Below, one piece after another: positions 18,901 through 28,289 of a stretch of DNA of 35,704 nucleotides (its first letter is position 1; every line of letters begins with the position of its first letter). Under the pieces are notes generated by a model, which saw only the letters and a list, made by a program, of their open reading frames with translations, did not search any database and was not told the origin of the DNA. A program made the translations under genes and the position numbers. Source of the DNA: Bacteroidales bacterium (GTDB lineage Bacteria; Bacteroidota; Bacteroidia; Bacteroidales; WCHB1-69); contig JAITTF010000011.1 in the NCBI GenBank assembly GCA_031287215.1, positions 1-35,704 of the forward strand, in the 5' to 3' direction.

Positions 18901-20410
18901 TGGACTTAGATTTGGTGCGCTCACTGCAGAATTTGATTTCGGAAAAAATATTATTCATGCCGGCGGAGTTAGGTTTATCAATGTGGGTGATGGAGCTGTA
19001 GTACCCCGAAATGGAGAAGTTACTATCTGTGAAAAAGCTGACCTTGAACAGTTTACTGCTTCAAGAATTATCGTAGGTCGCCAATATAAGAAAAATCACG
19101 AACTTTATAATGCCCGCGTAAAAGTGACCTCCGGCAATAGATTGCGTGGTACCGGTTATTACGACTATATTGATGAAAATAAGAGCGTGCAAACCATTTT
19201 CTTTGATACGTTATACTGCATTGGTGCTATGCGGGCAGACGGCAAAATAACCTCCAATGCTGATTTTAAACTAAGTCCACATTTTGGATTTGATGGTAGA
19301 GCGGAACTGCATAGTAACAAACCCTTTGTTTATTTTGTGGGAGGAGTAGGATTCCTCCATGATTGCGACAGCATCAAACCTACTCGTTTACGTATTCTTC
19401 AAGAGGTGGATCCCGACAACATTATGATAGAAGTGCATAATCGCTCCAAAGATGTGAATGACCGAAAAGCGGTCATTGCGATCGCTTCCGCCAATACTAC
19501 AGGACGTATTTATACCTGTTTTGGGGCTGCTAAAGAACAGGTCAATGATGCTGAATATATCTCTGTTTTTGGCTTTATTACTTATGATCATAAAAATCAT
19601 CAGTTTATTGCGGCTTCAAAAGAAAAATTAGAAAACCCAGAAATGCCCGGCAATAGGATCGTCTTGGATGACTATAGCTGTGTCAGTACCGGCACCGGTG
19701 CTATTGATATGGGAGCAAAATTGGGAAGAGTAGATTTTCATACTAACGGTACCATCATTAACTATATAAGAGCCGATTCTGCGGTTATGCACCTGACTAC
19801 GGCGATCGATTTTTTCTTTAATGATGAAGCTATGAAGAGCTTTAATAAAGCTATTGAACACTCTTTTTCCTTAGAATTTGTAAGTGTTGAAGATGATGAG
19901 TTGTACGAATTGGCATTGTTAGACCTACTGGGAGAAAAAGATTATGCTAAATATCAAAGTGATATGTTTGTTACAGGACAAGTAAAAAAATTGCCTCAGC
20001 AACTACAAATCCAATTTCTCTTCTCTAATATTGATTTTGAATGGGATAAAGAAAACTCTTCTTTTGTTTCCCAAAAAGAGTTACCGGTAGTGATTTGTGG
20101 CGCGGAACAAGTCTATAAGATGATCCCGGGAAGGATTGTTATCGAAAAAAGAGGCTCCCGTAATAGGCTTTATATTCTGTTTTCTTTTGATAATCAATTC
20201 TATCTATTTCATTTTGAAAACAATACTATGTACGGTTTTTCATCAGATCAAACCTTCGTGGATGCGATCAAAAATACGAAAGCCAAAAAGCGTAGCCTCG
20301 CCCCCGACAACGGGAAGCCCGCTTTTACTTACCGTCTTGGAAATAAAACAACTCTCAAGAAACTGCTTGCTAAATATCCGATAGATGAAGAAGAAACTCT
20401 TGAAAATTAA
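15923..20410 (+). CDS. Large (1495 aa) exported protein of unknown function
   Basis: N-terminal signal peptide MTMIIKRLFLFLICFFSVFITYSQ; long uninterrupted ORF, beta-rich composition, no family recognised. Confidence 0.85.
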   Translation: MTMIIKRLFLFLICFFSVFITYSQRFNTFSSNSASTVEEMREFYATAPPDRKKEGEKVLERFNTFWTGSWMTDDMQEQFVFCANAMLKRQMRPFPQFEALIDAFISFSTSEVNDQVEEWKNMVLFHVAHDVGSFHQKMAYYTSLYGGKSLYSTPNAQWRAEGSIDKIGVNDEPFVSYVNVDLIGASQKDSLTIFTTSGSYLTSTGRWKGKGGEVLWDRAGLNFQVHAELADYEIKLSFPSFTAENATLYYPEYFTSPLKGTLSDKAGLEVSEEKATYPRFKSYDNIAIPNFYDNVDYIGGFELRGASVFGSSSEDRLSSIIIKRDHKPVVWVRSLSFLFKNDNILSSDAGISIYFENDSLYHTNATVKFNSSTKELMILRPTNGVGRSPFLDSYHKLDIYAESMVWIIDEEKIQFKPIMGQSAGYSAIFESHNYFDESVMYKIKGYNEKSPLYTLWEVFKKNDFKDLPFQTIVSHFRKSVADIRQLLIDLAAQGFVEYDTHLDIISYRPKIAHYLNNEVGTRDYDQIKLESKSHSASIDLLNNDLRINGCEFFVLSDARIVNVYPTNESVVVKKNRNMQFSGRIIAGLFDFVAHNCKFDYDRFEVEMNVIDSMIMYVEDKEAPQNLYGEHKLRGINSIIEDLAGTLSIDKPANKSGRVNLPEYPMFESRKDGKVFYDRLLTLGGHYNRDQFYYTVNPFKITNLDNFVIDSMNFNGYLVSGGIFPDIHQPLVIRPDFSLGFIYNTNQQGLPMYEGKGYYHNNIDLSNKGLRGKGDIHYLTSFSKCDSLTFYLDKTSGNALQHEVTAQIAGTEFPHATVNNAALLWRPYNDELFIRTRKENMAIFDETELTGFSKITPHGMYGGGLLKFKRADISSNNFFFKHHELLSDTSDLRIYALNTSDFVFTTDNYKAHIDFQTRKGHFESNGDVSEVVFVKNAIRTNVSKFDWNPIDENVLVFKWDDDQYKNVDVNNTPAQELIDMNYKNQLIATLPEKNGLRFGALTAEFDFGKNIIHAGGVRFINVGDGAVVPRNGEVTICEKADLEQFTASRIIVGRQYKKNHELYNARVKVTSGNRLRGTGYYDYIDENKSVQTIFFDTLYCIGAMRADGKITSNADFKLSPHFGFDGRAELHSNKPFVYFVGGVGFLHDCDSIKPTRLRILQEVDPDNIMIEVHNRSKDVNDRKAVIAIASANTTGRIYTCFGAAKEQVNDAEYISVFGFITYDHKNHQFIAASKEKLENPEMPGNRIVLDDYSCVSTGTGAIDMGAKLGRVDFHTNGTIINYIRADSAVMHLTTAIDFFFNDEAMKSFNKAIEHSFSLEFVSVEDDELYELALLDLLGEKDYAKYQSDMFVTGQVKKLPQQLQIQFLFSNIDFEWDKENSSFVSQKELPVVICGAEQVYKMIPGRIVIEKRGSRNRLYILFSFDNQFYLFHFENNTMYGFSSDQTFVDAIKNTKAKKRSLAPDNGKPAFTYRLGNKTTLKKLLAKYPIDEEETLEN

Positions 20411-20471
20411 CTCTCCTTTTGACAACTAATAGATAGTCATGCACTGTTATCAATATTATTTATACACTTGA

Positions 20472-20500
20472 TTTGTATTGTATTTTTTTCACTATTTTTG
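20472..20500 (+). promoter_or_regulatory. Bacteroidetes-type promoter for hydF
   Basis: TTTG (20472-20475) - N17 - TATTTTTG (20493-20500). Confidence 0.6.
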
Positions 20501-20581
20501 CAAGCTAAAAAAGATAATTCTATGATAGTTTATTCTTTTTTATCAAAACATTTTTATCAAAATTAAAAATTATTATTTACT

Positions 20582-21787
20582 ATGGAAAAAGGTAGAGATT
20601 TAAAACCACACATTGGTATTTTTGGCAGAAGAAATAACGGAAAAAGTTCCTTTATTAATGCCCTCGTTGGACAGGAAGTTGCTATTGTTTCTGAACTTCC
20701 GGGTACAACAACAGATCCTGTAAAAAAATCTTTTGAGATTTTTGGCATTGGTCCGGCTATCATTATTGATACGGCTGGTATTGATGATAGTGGAGATATA
20801 GGCGAAAAAAGAGTGCGAAAAACGATCGACATCATGCAAGTTATAGATTGTGCTGTGCTCATGATTTCGGAAAATGTTTTTGGTTCTTTTGAAAAGGATC
20901 TGATTCAACAATTTGGAAAATATGAGATCCCCTATTTTATCATTCATAATAAATGTGATATTAATCCTTTAGACATTAAAACTTTACAAAAAATCAGACA
21001 AATGTCGGATGTGCCGGTATTAGATTTTTCCACCTTTGCTTCCGACCGCAAAGAAGAAATTATTCAAGCTCTTAAGGAAACAATTCCGACAACTACCTAC
21101 CAAAAAGTAACGCTTTTTGATGACATCCTTGCCCCTAATGATTATGTTGTATTGGTCATGCCGATTGATCAAGAAGCACCGGACGGCAGACTTATTTTAC
21201 CTCAAGTAATGGCAATCCGTGATGTTTTAGACCATAATGCTATTAGTGTTGTATTGCAAAACACTGAATTAGACCATTTTTTCAACACTTGCAACGTAAA
21301 ACCTAAATTGGTGGTTACCGACAGTCAGGCTTTTGGAAAAATTAAAGATATTGTGCCCGCTGAGGTCTATCTTACCGGTTTTAGTCTGTTATTTGCCCGT
21401 TTAAAAGGTGATTTTGATGCCTATTTAAAGGGAACCCCTCATATTAGTAAATTAAAAGATGGGGATACGGTACTGATTATGGAAAGTTGCTCTCATCATG
21501 TCAATTGTGATGATATAGGAAGATTTAAGATCCCTAATTGGTTGGCTAAATTTACCGGTGAAAATATTAATATTGAAGTTGTGAGCAGTTTTGAACAGGC
21601 AAAACAAGAGATTACTAATTATGCAATGGTCATCCAATGTGGAGGTTGTATGTTTACCAGAAAACAGGTTTTAAATCGTCTGAAACCGGCAATTGATAAA
21701 GGTATCCCTGTGTCAAATTATGGCATGGCAATAGCTTACATGCATGGTATCTTTGACCGAGCAACGGAGATTTTTATCAAAAAATAA
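20582..21787 (+). CDS. hydF: [FeFe]-hydrogenase H-cluster maturation GTPase HydF
   Basis: 401 aa; P-loop GIFGRRNNGKSSFINAL, DTAGIDDSGDIGEKRV, C-terminal cluster motifs ESCSHHVNCDDIGRFKIPNWL and QCGGCMFTRKQVLNRL...GIPVSNYGMAIAYMHGI. Confidence 0.95.
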   Translation: MEKGRDLKPHIGIFGRRNNGKSSFINALVGQEVAIVSELPGTTTDPVKKSFEIFGIGPAIIIDTAGIDDSGDIGEKRVRKTIDIMQVIDCAVLMISENVFGSFEKDLIQQFGKYEIPYFIIHNKCDINPLDIKTLQKIRQMSDVPVLDFSTFASDRKEEIIQALKETIPTTTYQKVTLFDDILAPNDYVVLVMPIDQEAPDGRLILPQVMAIRDVLDHNAISVVLQNTELDHFFNTCNVKPKLVVTDSQAFGKIKDIVPAEVYLTGFSLLFARLKGDFDAYLKGTPHISKLKDGDTVLIMESCSHHVNCDDIGRFKIPNWLAKFTGENINIEVVSSFEQAKQEITNYAMVIQCGGCMFTRKQVLNRLKPAIDKGIPVSNYGMAIAYMHGIFDRATEIFIKK

Positions 21788-21797
21788 AAAAGGAACA

Positions 21798-22235
21798 CTA
21801 TTCTTGTTTGTTTTGAAAAGCAAAAGCATACATTTTCATCTGTTTAATCATCGACACTAAGCCGTTGGAGCGGTTGGGCGAGAGATGATCTTTTAAACCG
21901 ATTTTGTCGATGTAAGTAAGGTCGGCAGCGAGAATGTCGGCGGGTGTTTGGTTGGATAAAACTTTGATTAGTAGATTTATAATTCCTTTTGTGATGATGG
22001 CATCGCTGTCGGCAGTGAAGATTACTTTTCCATCTTCAAGCGTTGCAAAAAGCCACACCTGCGATTGACAACCGGTAATCAGATATTGAGGAGCTTTATA
22101 ACGTGGATCTATCAGAGGCAACTCTTTTCCTAATTCTATCAGATAATTGTACTTATCCATCCAATCGTCAAAAAGGTCAAATTCAGCAATTAATTCATTT
22201 TCAATTTCTTGAGTAGTCATGATGTTTTTTTTCAA
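21798..22235 (-). CDS. sufE: SufE-family Fe-S cluster assembly protein
   Basis: 145 aa; FDDWMDKYNYLIELGKELPLIDPRYKAPQYLITGCQSQVWLFATLEDGKVIFTADSDAIITKGIINLLI. Confidence 0.93.
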   Translation of the reverse strand: MKKNIMTTQEIENELIAEFDLFDDWMDKYNYLIELGKELPLIDPRYKAPQYLITGCQSQVWLFATLEDGKVIFTADSDAIITKGIINLLIKVLSNQTPADILAADLTYIDKIGLKDHLSPNRSNGLVSMIKQMKMYAFAFQNKQE

Positions 22236-22429
22236 ATGTTATTTCTAAAAAGCAAAAATACGGCTAATTTTTTAATTATATAATTTTACTATTGATGGGA
22301 AGAGGAAATTAATCAACAAAAATATTATGCGTAATAAAATTATCTTTTTTACAAAAATAATGGCGTAATATCATTTTTTTTTATTAATTTTGGCACTCCA
22401 TTTTGAATACTAACAAAAACCCATAAATT

Positions 22430-23926
22430 ATGAAACGAATAGTACTTTTTTGTTTTTCATTAATATTATTAACTTCGTTAACAGTTTCCGCACAAAAGCT
22501 TAAAAAAGAGAATGTTCCGAACGATGTTGTCCAGACTTTAGATTATGAATATCCGGGCGTGAAAATTACGGCTTGGATTATGGAAGAAGAACAATATGTT
22601 GCCCTTTTTAAAGAAGATGGCAATGCCGCTAAAGCCTATTTTACACCTGACGGCAAATGGAACATGACAACCTATTCTATTCCTAAAAACGAACTCCCTT
22701 CCAACATAAGGGATTGGATAAATGAACATTATCCGTTTTTTACCTATTCTCTGATTCAACTTCGCTCTACTCCTGATGAAAAAATGTATTATTATGTGGA
22801 GATGAAGCCGGAAGATGTTTTGGCAGAAAAATCACTCTTATATTTTGATGATAAAGGAATTATTACCAAAAGAAAAGATCCTCCAAGTTATAAAGACCCT
22901 GTGAAAAAATCTACTGCCAGCAAAGAAGATATTACCGCTTCTGACAACTATACTAAAGTAAAAAACGATAACAACGAGGTAGTTTATATTCAAAAAGAGA
23001 CTAAAAAAGGACAATCTGATGGACCTGTCTATGACGAACAAGGGAATGTCGCTATTTCTCAATCTGCCGTTCCGGAAGTCGTTCTTAAATCATTCTCTAA
23101 GAAAATGCCTCACCCTGAAAGTCTAAATTGGTTTAAAATTGATAGCTTTTATGTAGGTAAATGTATTTTTAGAGAACAAAAAAATGAAGTCTTTATGACT
23201 CCTACCGGCGAATGGGTGAAATCGTTAACCCAATTAAATCAAGAATCTATTACCGGCAATATGTTCAATTATTTAGAAAAATTCTATAAAGGTTGGCGCT
23301 TCCAAAGTGCTGTTAAAGAGACCAGAGTCGATAAAGAGGATAAAACGCTCATAGAAATTGTTGAGAAACCTAACTACAGATCAGGATTATTGACCATTTT
23401 AATGTTTGATAAGACCGGAAAACTAATTCGTACTTTTGACCCTGAATATCCTCTCGGCGAAAATGATGAAGCAGAAGAAGAAATGGACAAAGGAGATATA
23501 AATTTGGAAAAATATTATGCAAAAATGGCAATGGGTAGCTCCGCAGAGGGTTCTAAAGAAACTCCTGAACATATCCTCACTGCTTTTAAGGCTAAATATC
23601 CCAGAATTATTAATCCGCAATGGCTTCAAGATGACGACGGAAATTACCAAGCCATATATGCCGGCGCTCGCGGCAAAGAGATTGTGCTCATTGGACAATC
23701 CGGCACTATTCTTCAAACCCTGACTGAAGGAAATTTGGAAGTCATTCCTGAGAATATTGCTAAAACTGTTAAAAAAGAAAATAAAGGCTTTAAGATCGAC
23801 AGCTATTATGCGGTGAAAGATCTTCAAACCAAGAAAAACCTTTATAAAATATTGATATCCAACAAAAAAACTTCCGAAAATAGAGAACTTTGGTTCACTA
23901 CTTCCGGACAATCTGTAAACATGTAA
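22430..23926 (+). CDS. Exported PepSY-like domain repeat protein
   Basis: Signal peptide MKRIVLFCFSLILLTSLTVSAQ; repeated VP.DVVQTLDYEYPGVKITAWIMEEEQYVALFKEDGNAAKAYFTPDGKW-type units (also VPEVVLKSFSKKMPHPESLNWFKI, ILTAFKAKYPRIINPQWLQDDDGNYQAIY). Confidence 0.75.
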   Translation: MKRIVLFCFSLILLTSLTVSAQKLKKENVPNDVVQTLDYEYPGVKITAWIMEEEQYVALFKEDGNAAKAYFTPDGKWNMTTYSIPKNELPSNIRDWINEHYPFFTYSLIQLRSTPDEKMYYYVEMKPEDVLAEKSLLYFDDKGIITKRKDPPSYKDPVKKSTASKEDITASDNYTKVKNDNNEVVYIQKETKKGQSDGPVYDEQGNVAISQSAVPEVVLKSFSKKMPHPESLNWFKIDSFYVGKCIFREQKNEVFMTPTGEWVKSLTQLNQESITGNMFNYLEKFYKGWRFQSAVKETRVDKEDKTLIEIVEKPNYRSGLLTILMFDKTGKLIRTFDPEYPLGENDEAEEEMDKGDINLEKYYAKMAMGSSAEGSKETPEHILTAFKAKYPRIINPQWLQDDDGNYQAIYAGARGKEIVLIGQSGTILQTLTEGNLEVIPENIAKTVKKENKGFKIDSYYAVKDLQTKKNLYKILISNKKTSENRELWFTTSGQSVNM

Positions 23927-23940
23927 TCTTTTTATTGACT

Positions 23941-24783
23941 GTGGATTATATAGAAATTAAACTCGTTTTTAAAGAGGTTGACCCTTGGAAAGACATCTTT
24001 ACCTCTCTGCTTGGAGACTTAGGTTGCGATAGTTTTATGGATGGTGAAAATGATCATATATTATTGGCATACATTACTGAAAATTTATTTCATGAAAAGA
24101 ATATTTTTGCGCTATTAGACTCTTTTTTACCTGAAAATCAACCGAAAATTTCTTTTCAAAAAATTATTACCCAAGATTGGAATGCAGTTTGGGAAGCCAA
24201 TTACAGTCCGGTACTGATTGCCGATCAATGTTATATTAGGGCACCTTTCCATGAATCGAACCCTCATGTAGATTTCGACCTCATTATTGAGCCTAAAATG
24301 TCTTTTGGGACGGCACATCATGAAACTACTTCTTTGATGATTGAGTATCTTTTGCAAGAGAATACTGCCGGAAAAAGTGTCTTAGATATGGGCTCCGGCA
24401 CGGGAGTATTAGCCATCCTTGCCTATTTGAAAGGATCCAGACCTGTGGTAGCTATTGATAATGACGAATGGGCCTATAAAAACAATATCGAAAACAATGC
24501 CCATAACCATACGGAGGCTATCCAAGTCATTCATGGAGATGCTCACGCTATTCCGAATCAAGCATTTGACCTCATTTCAGCCAATATCAATCGGAATATT
24601 CTGCTCAACGATATTGTTCATTATGCTAAACATCTCAAAAAAGGGGGTAACCTCATCATGAGCGGTTTTTATCATCATCCCGATTTAGAGATCATTAAAG
24701 AGAAATGTCAAGAATATTCCTTAACTTTAGCTTCTTTTAAGGAAAAAAATGACTGGGTAGCGGGGAGATTTATTTTGTTTTAA
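23941..24783 (+). CDS. prmA: Ribosomal protein L11 methyltransferase
   Basis: SAM motif SVLDMGSGTGVLAILAYLKGSRPVVAIDNDEWAYKNNIENNAHN, FDLISANINRNILL. The ORF track starts at 23890; a GTG at 23941 (VDYIEIKLVFKEVDPWKDIF) avoids overlap with the previous gene and looks more likely. Confidence 0.93.
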   Translation: MDYIEIKLVFKEVDPWKDIFTSLLGDLGCDSFMDGENDHILLAYITENLFHEKNIFALLDSFLPENQPKISFQKIITQDWNAVWEANYSPVLIADQCYIRAPFHESNPHVDFDLIIEPKMSFGTAHHETTSLMIEYLLQENTAGKSVLDMGSGTGVLAILAYLKGSRPVVAIDNDEWAYKNNIENNAHNHTEAIQVIHGDAHAIPNQAFDLISANINRNILLNDIVHYAKHLKKGGNLIMSGFYHHPDLEIIKEKCQEYSLTLASFKEKNDWVAGRFILF

Positions 24784-24825
24784 TTTTTTTATCTTTGCAA
24801 TTTACAATTATAGTCTTTATTAATC

Positions 24826-27800
24826 ATGAAAAATTACTTTTTATCCATTTTTACCGTTGTTTTGATGAGTTTTTCTCTACAAGGGCAACACCATTTTTTT
24901 TCTATAGAAAATAATTCTTTAGAACAATTACAATGTAAGTTTACCACTCCTGCATTGCATGTTTCTGATATTAAAGTAGATGGAAATTATTATTCCCTTT
25001 TAGAGATGGATGATTTTTTCTCTTCCGCATCTGTAGGCAATCCAATGTTGCCGGTATTGGGACAACATATTGAAATTCCTTTGTGCGACAATGTTCAGGT
25101 TGAGGTTATTAGTTCCTCTTTTGAGGTCTATTCTGGTGCTTCTTTTGGGATAAATCACGAAGTATATCCGGCACAACCTTCACGTTTAAAATCAGAAGAG
25201 GGTCCTTTTCCTATTATAAAATCTGCGGAGACATACGCTACAAATGCTTTTTTTGGAGAACCTTTAGTAAAAGTCGAAAAAACAGGTGTCATGAGGAGTT
25301 TCAACCTTGCTACGCTTTATATTGCTCCCGTACAATATAATCCTGTTACCAATGAAGTTAAAATTTATAGAGAAATTACCCTTAGAGTTACCTGTCAAAA
25401 TGCGGATATTCCGGCGACCTACGAGATGAAAAATTTGCATAGTAATGGTGTTTTTATGGGCGCACAAGCGATGGTACTTAATCCTATTGCCCCTCAAAAT
25501 AGAGATGAAATTACGACAGCACCCATCAAATATCTCATCGTTGCACATGCAATGTTTAGAAATCAATTGGATGCATTTGTAACCTGGAAGCAGAAAAAGG
25601 GATTTTTGGTAGAAATAGCTTATACAGATCAAAGTGAAGTAGGAACGACCACAACCTCCATTAAAAATTTTATTTTATCCAAATATACGGGTGCAACCCT
25701 TGAAAATCCGGCTCCTACTTATGTATTATTGGTGGGTGATGTAGCTCAAATTCCGGCATTTTCTACAGGAGGACACGTAACTGATTTAACCTATTTTACG
25801 TGGACTACAGGAGATATTATTCCAGATTGTTATTATGGAAGATTTTCCGCTCAAAATGTCAACCAATTATTACCACAAATAGAAAAAACACTTCAGATAG
25901 AGCAATATACGATGCCTAATCCGGCTTATTTGTCAGATGCTGTTCTGGTAGCGGGTAATGATGCTTCGTTTGGACCTGTTTATGCTAATGGGCAAGTCAA
26001 CTATTTAGCAGAAAATTATGTCAATACTCATTATGGTTTTGTCAATATTTACACTCATCTGCATCCCTGTTCTTCGCAAGCAGCTCAAATCAGGTCAGAA
26101 TTGAATGTTGGAGTAGGGTATGCCAATTACACTGCTCATTGCGGATCTAATGGTTGGGCTGACCCTGCTTTCCAAACTTCTCATATTCCTGCAATGAATA
26201 ATGCCAATAAATATGGATTTTTTATCGGAAATTGCTGCCAATCTTCTAAATTTGAAGAAAGCGAATGTTTTGGCGAGTCTCTTTTAAGAACTGCCAATAA
26301 AGGAGCTTATGGTTATATTGGCGGTTCAGACAATACCTATTGGGATGGCGACTATTATTGGTCGGTAGGGGCAAGAAGTTCTATTACGGTCAATCCTGTT
26401 TATACTGCCAATCAATTGGGAGCGTACGACAGACTGTTTCATACTCATAATGAACCCTATAGCAGCTGGTTTGCCTCAGCAGGAGCCTTGGTGATGGGCG
26501 GCAATTTAGCAGTTCAATCCTCCAACTATTCTGCTGCTAATAAACAATATTATTGGGAAATCTATAACCTTATGGGCGATCCTTCGGTATTACCGTATCT
26601 TTCCGTACCGGCTCAAATGCCGTTATCGTGTCTTTCTACATTGATTACGGGAGCCAATGCTCTTGAGGTCAATACAGTACCTTTTGCTTACGTAGCTTTG
26701 ACTTCAGGAGAAAATTTGATAGCAGCTGTTTTTGCAAATGCTGACGGTCTTGCCAATCTATCTTTCAGCACTCTTGTGCCCGGAGAATATGAGGTAGCTG
26801 TTTCTGCTCAAAATTATATTACCCGTTTTGTGCCCGTGAATGTGATCGTTGCCTCCGGTCCTTATGTAACTCCTATTACTTTTCAATTGTCAACGAATAC
26901 TACCCCTTCTATCAACTCAACGATTACTTGTAAATTAGTTGCCCAAAATCTTGGTATCGCTAATGCTACAGGGGTGTATGCTAAAATTAGCACTACTTCT
27001 CCTTATATTACTTTAGTTTCAGATTCTGTATTTATTGGTAATATAGCTGTAGATCAAGAAATTACACTTGACCAGGCTTTCCAAGCCCAACTTGCCAGTT
27101 TTTATCCTGACCAAACTCCTGCCTCGCTTACCGTTACACTCTATTTTAATGGACAAAACAGTACAAAAAATCTGAATATAAATCTATTAGCTCCTAAGTT
27201 TTCAAGATATGGGTGTGTTTTGCAAGAAATAGAGGGCAATCAGGATCATATTATTAATCCCGGAGAATCTTTTACGGTTACTATTAGTGATATTAATATA
27301 GGACATGAAGCTATATCGAATGTTTCTGTCAATTTAATTTCTCAAAACACCAAAATAATGATAGATTCTACGCTGTATGTCATCCCCAATATGGCTGTAG
27401 GTATGCCCGTTCAGAGTACTTATACCATTCATTTTGCCTCAACAACAGAAGATGGAGACCTTTATCCGCTCTATTATCGTATTAAAAAAGGTGAATATGA
27501 ATTATTGGACACCCTCTATTTTGCGATAGGTCAAACGATGGAAGATTTTGAAAGTAATACATTTCTTCAATATCCATGGAATAATAGTGGTGCTCATCCT
27601 TGGAGTATCAACTCTTCTGCTCCCTACGCAGGAGCTTATTCCGCTCGTTCAGCCTCCAATTTGGGAGATAATAATACCTCGATATTACAAATTTCTTTGA
27701 ATGTAGCTTATGATGATGTTATCTCTTTTTATAGAAAAGTATCTTCGGAACAGGGTTACGATTTCTTTAAGTTTTTTATTGATGATGAGGCAAAAGAAGA

Positions 27801-28251
27801 ACTGTCAGGTACGGTAGCCTGGTCTCAAGTTTCGTTTCCCGTCCCGGCAGGTCAACACACCTTTAGATTTGAGTATGTTAAGGATTATAGTGTATCCAAC
27901 GGCTCTGATTGCGCATGGATTGATAACATCATATTCCCTGCTTTTGGCACACTCATTCCGGATGATACACTGGTCAATTTTGCTACCGATGGTATTACGG
28001 AACAAGCGATAAAGCTTCCTGAAATTTTATTATATCCTAATCCGGCTCAGGATGTTATCCAGCTTAGCAGTATGGAATCTATAGCTTCTGTATCGGTTTA
28101 TGACTTGAAAGGCAGTATTGTGATGACGAAATCAGAGATCAACAATCAGACGTTGACGCTCAATATCTCTTCATTATCCGATGGATTTTATTTGATTAAA
28201 ATAGAAATGACAGATAAAAAGGTAGTGATCAAGAAGGTGATTAAGGGGTAA
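24826..28251 (+). CDS. Gingipain-like (peptidase family C25) cysteine protease with T9SS C-terminal sorting domain
   Basis: 1141 aa; signal peptide; VLLVGDVAQIPAF, NYTAHCGSNGWADPAF (His), YGFFIGNCCQSSKFEESECFGESLLR (Cys), GAYGYIGGSDNTYWDGDYYW; C-term LYPNPAQDVIQLSS...VYDLKGSIV...LSDGFYLIKIEMTDKKVVIKKVIKG. Confidence 0.92.
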   Translation: MKNYFLSIFTVVLMSFSLQGQHHFFSIENNSLEQLQCKFTTPALHVSDIKVDGNYYSLLEMDDFFSSASVGNPMLPVLGQHIEIPLCDNVQVEVISSSFEVYSGASFGINHEVYPAQPSRLKSEEGPFPIIKSAETYATNAFFGEPLVKVEKTGVMRSFNLATLYIAPVQYNPVTNEVKIYREITLRVTCQNADIPATYEMKNLHSNGVFMGAQAMVLNPIAPQNRDEITTAPIKYLIVAHAMFRNQLDAFVTWKQKKGFLVEIAYTDQSEVGTTTTSIKNFILSKYTGATLENPAPTYVLLVGDVAQIPAFSTGGHVTDLTYFTWTTGDIIPDCYYGRFSAQNVNQLLPQIEKTLQIEQYTMPNPAYLSDAVLVAGNDASFGPVYANGQVNYLAENYVNTHYGFVNIYTHLHPCSSQAAQIRSELNVGVGYANYTAHCGSNGWADPAFQTSHIPAMNNANKYGFFIGNCCQSSKFEESECFGESLLRTANKGAYGYIGGSDNTYWDGDYYWSVGARSSITVNPVYTANQLGAYDRLFHTHNEPYSSWFASAGALVMGGNLAVQSSNYSAANKQYYWEIYNLMGDPSVLPYLSVPAQMPLSCLSTLITGANALEVNTVPFAYVALTSGENLIAAVFANADGLANLSFSTLVPGEYEVAVSAQNYITRFVPVNVIVASGPYVTPITFQLSTNTTPSINSTITCKLVAQNLGIANATGVYAKISTTSPYITLVSDSVFIGNIAVDQEITLDQAFQAQLASFYPDQTPASLTVTLYFNGQNSTKNLNINLLAPKFSRYGCVLQEIEGNQDHIINPGESFTVTISDINIGHEAISNVSVNLISQNTKIMIDSTLYVIPNMAVGMPVQSTYTIHFASTTEDGDLYPLYYRIKKGEYELLDTLYFAIGQTMEDFESNTFLQYPWNNSGAHPWSINSSAPYAGAYSARSASNLGDNNTSILQISLNVAYDDVISFYRKVSSEQGYDFFKFFIDDEAKEELSGTVAWSQVSFPVPAGQHTFRFEYVKDYSVSNGSDCAWIDNIIFPAFGTLIPDDTLVNFATDGITEQAIKLPEILLYPNPAQDVIQLSSMESIASVSVYDLKGSIVMTKSEINNQTLTLNISSLSDGFYLIKIEMTDKKVVIKKVIKG

Positions 28252-28289
28252 AAGTAAACCTGTTTATAAAGAATTATAGAGATTTTTTT

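Noticed and set aside
19441-19490. Small palindromes GACCG-aaaag-CGGTC and GCGATCGC inside the 1495-aa gene
   Set aside because: Short, within coding sequence and expected by chance at this length.
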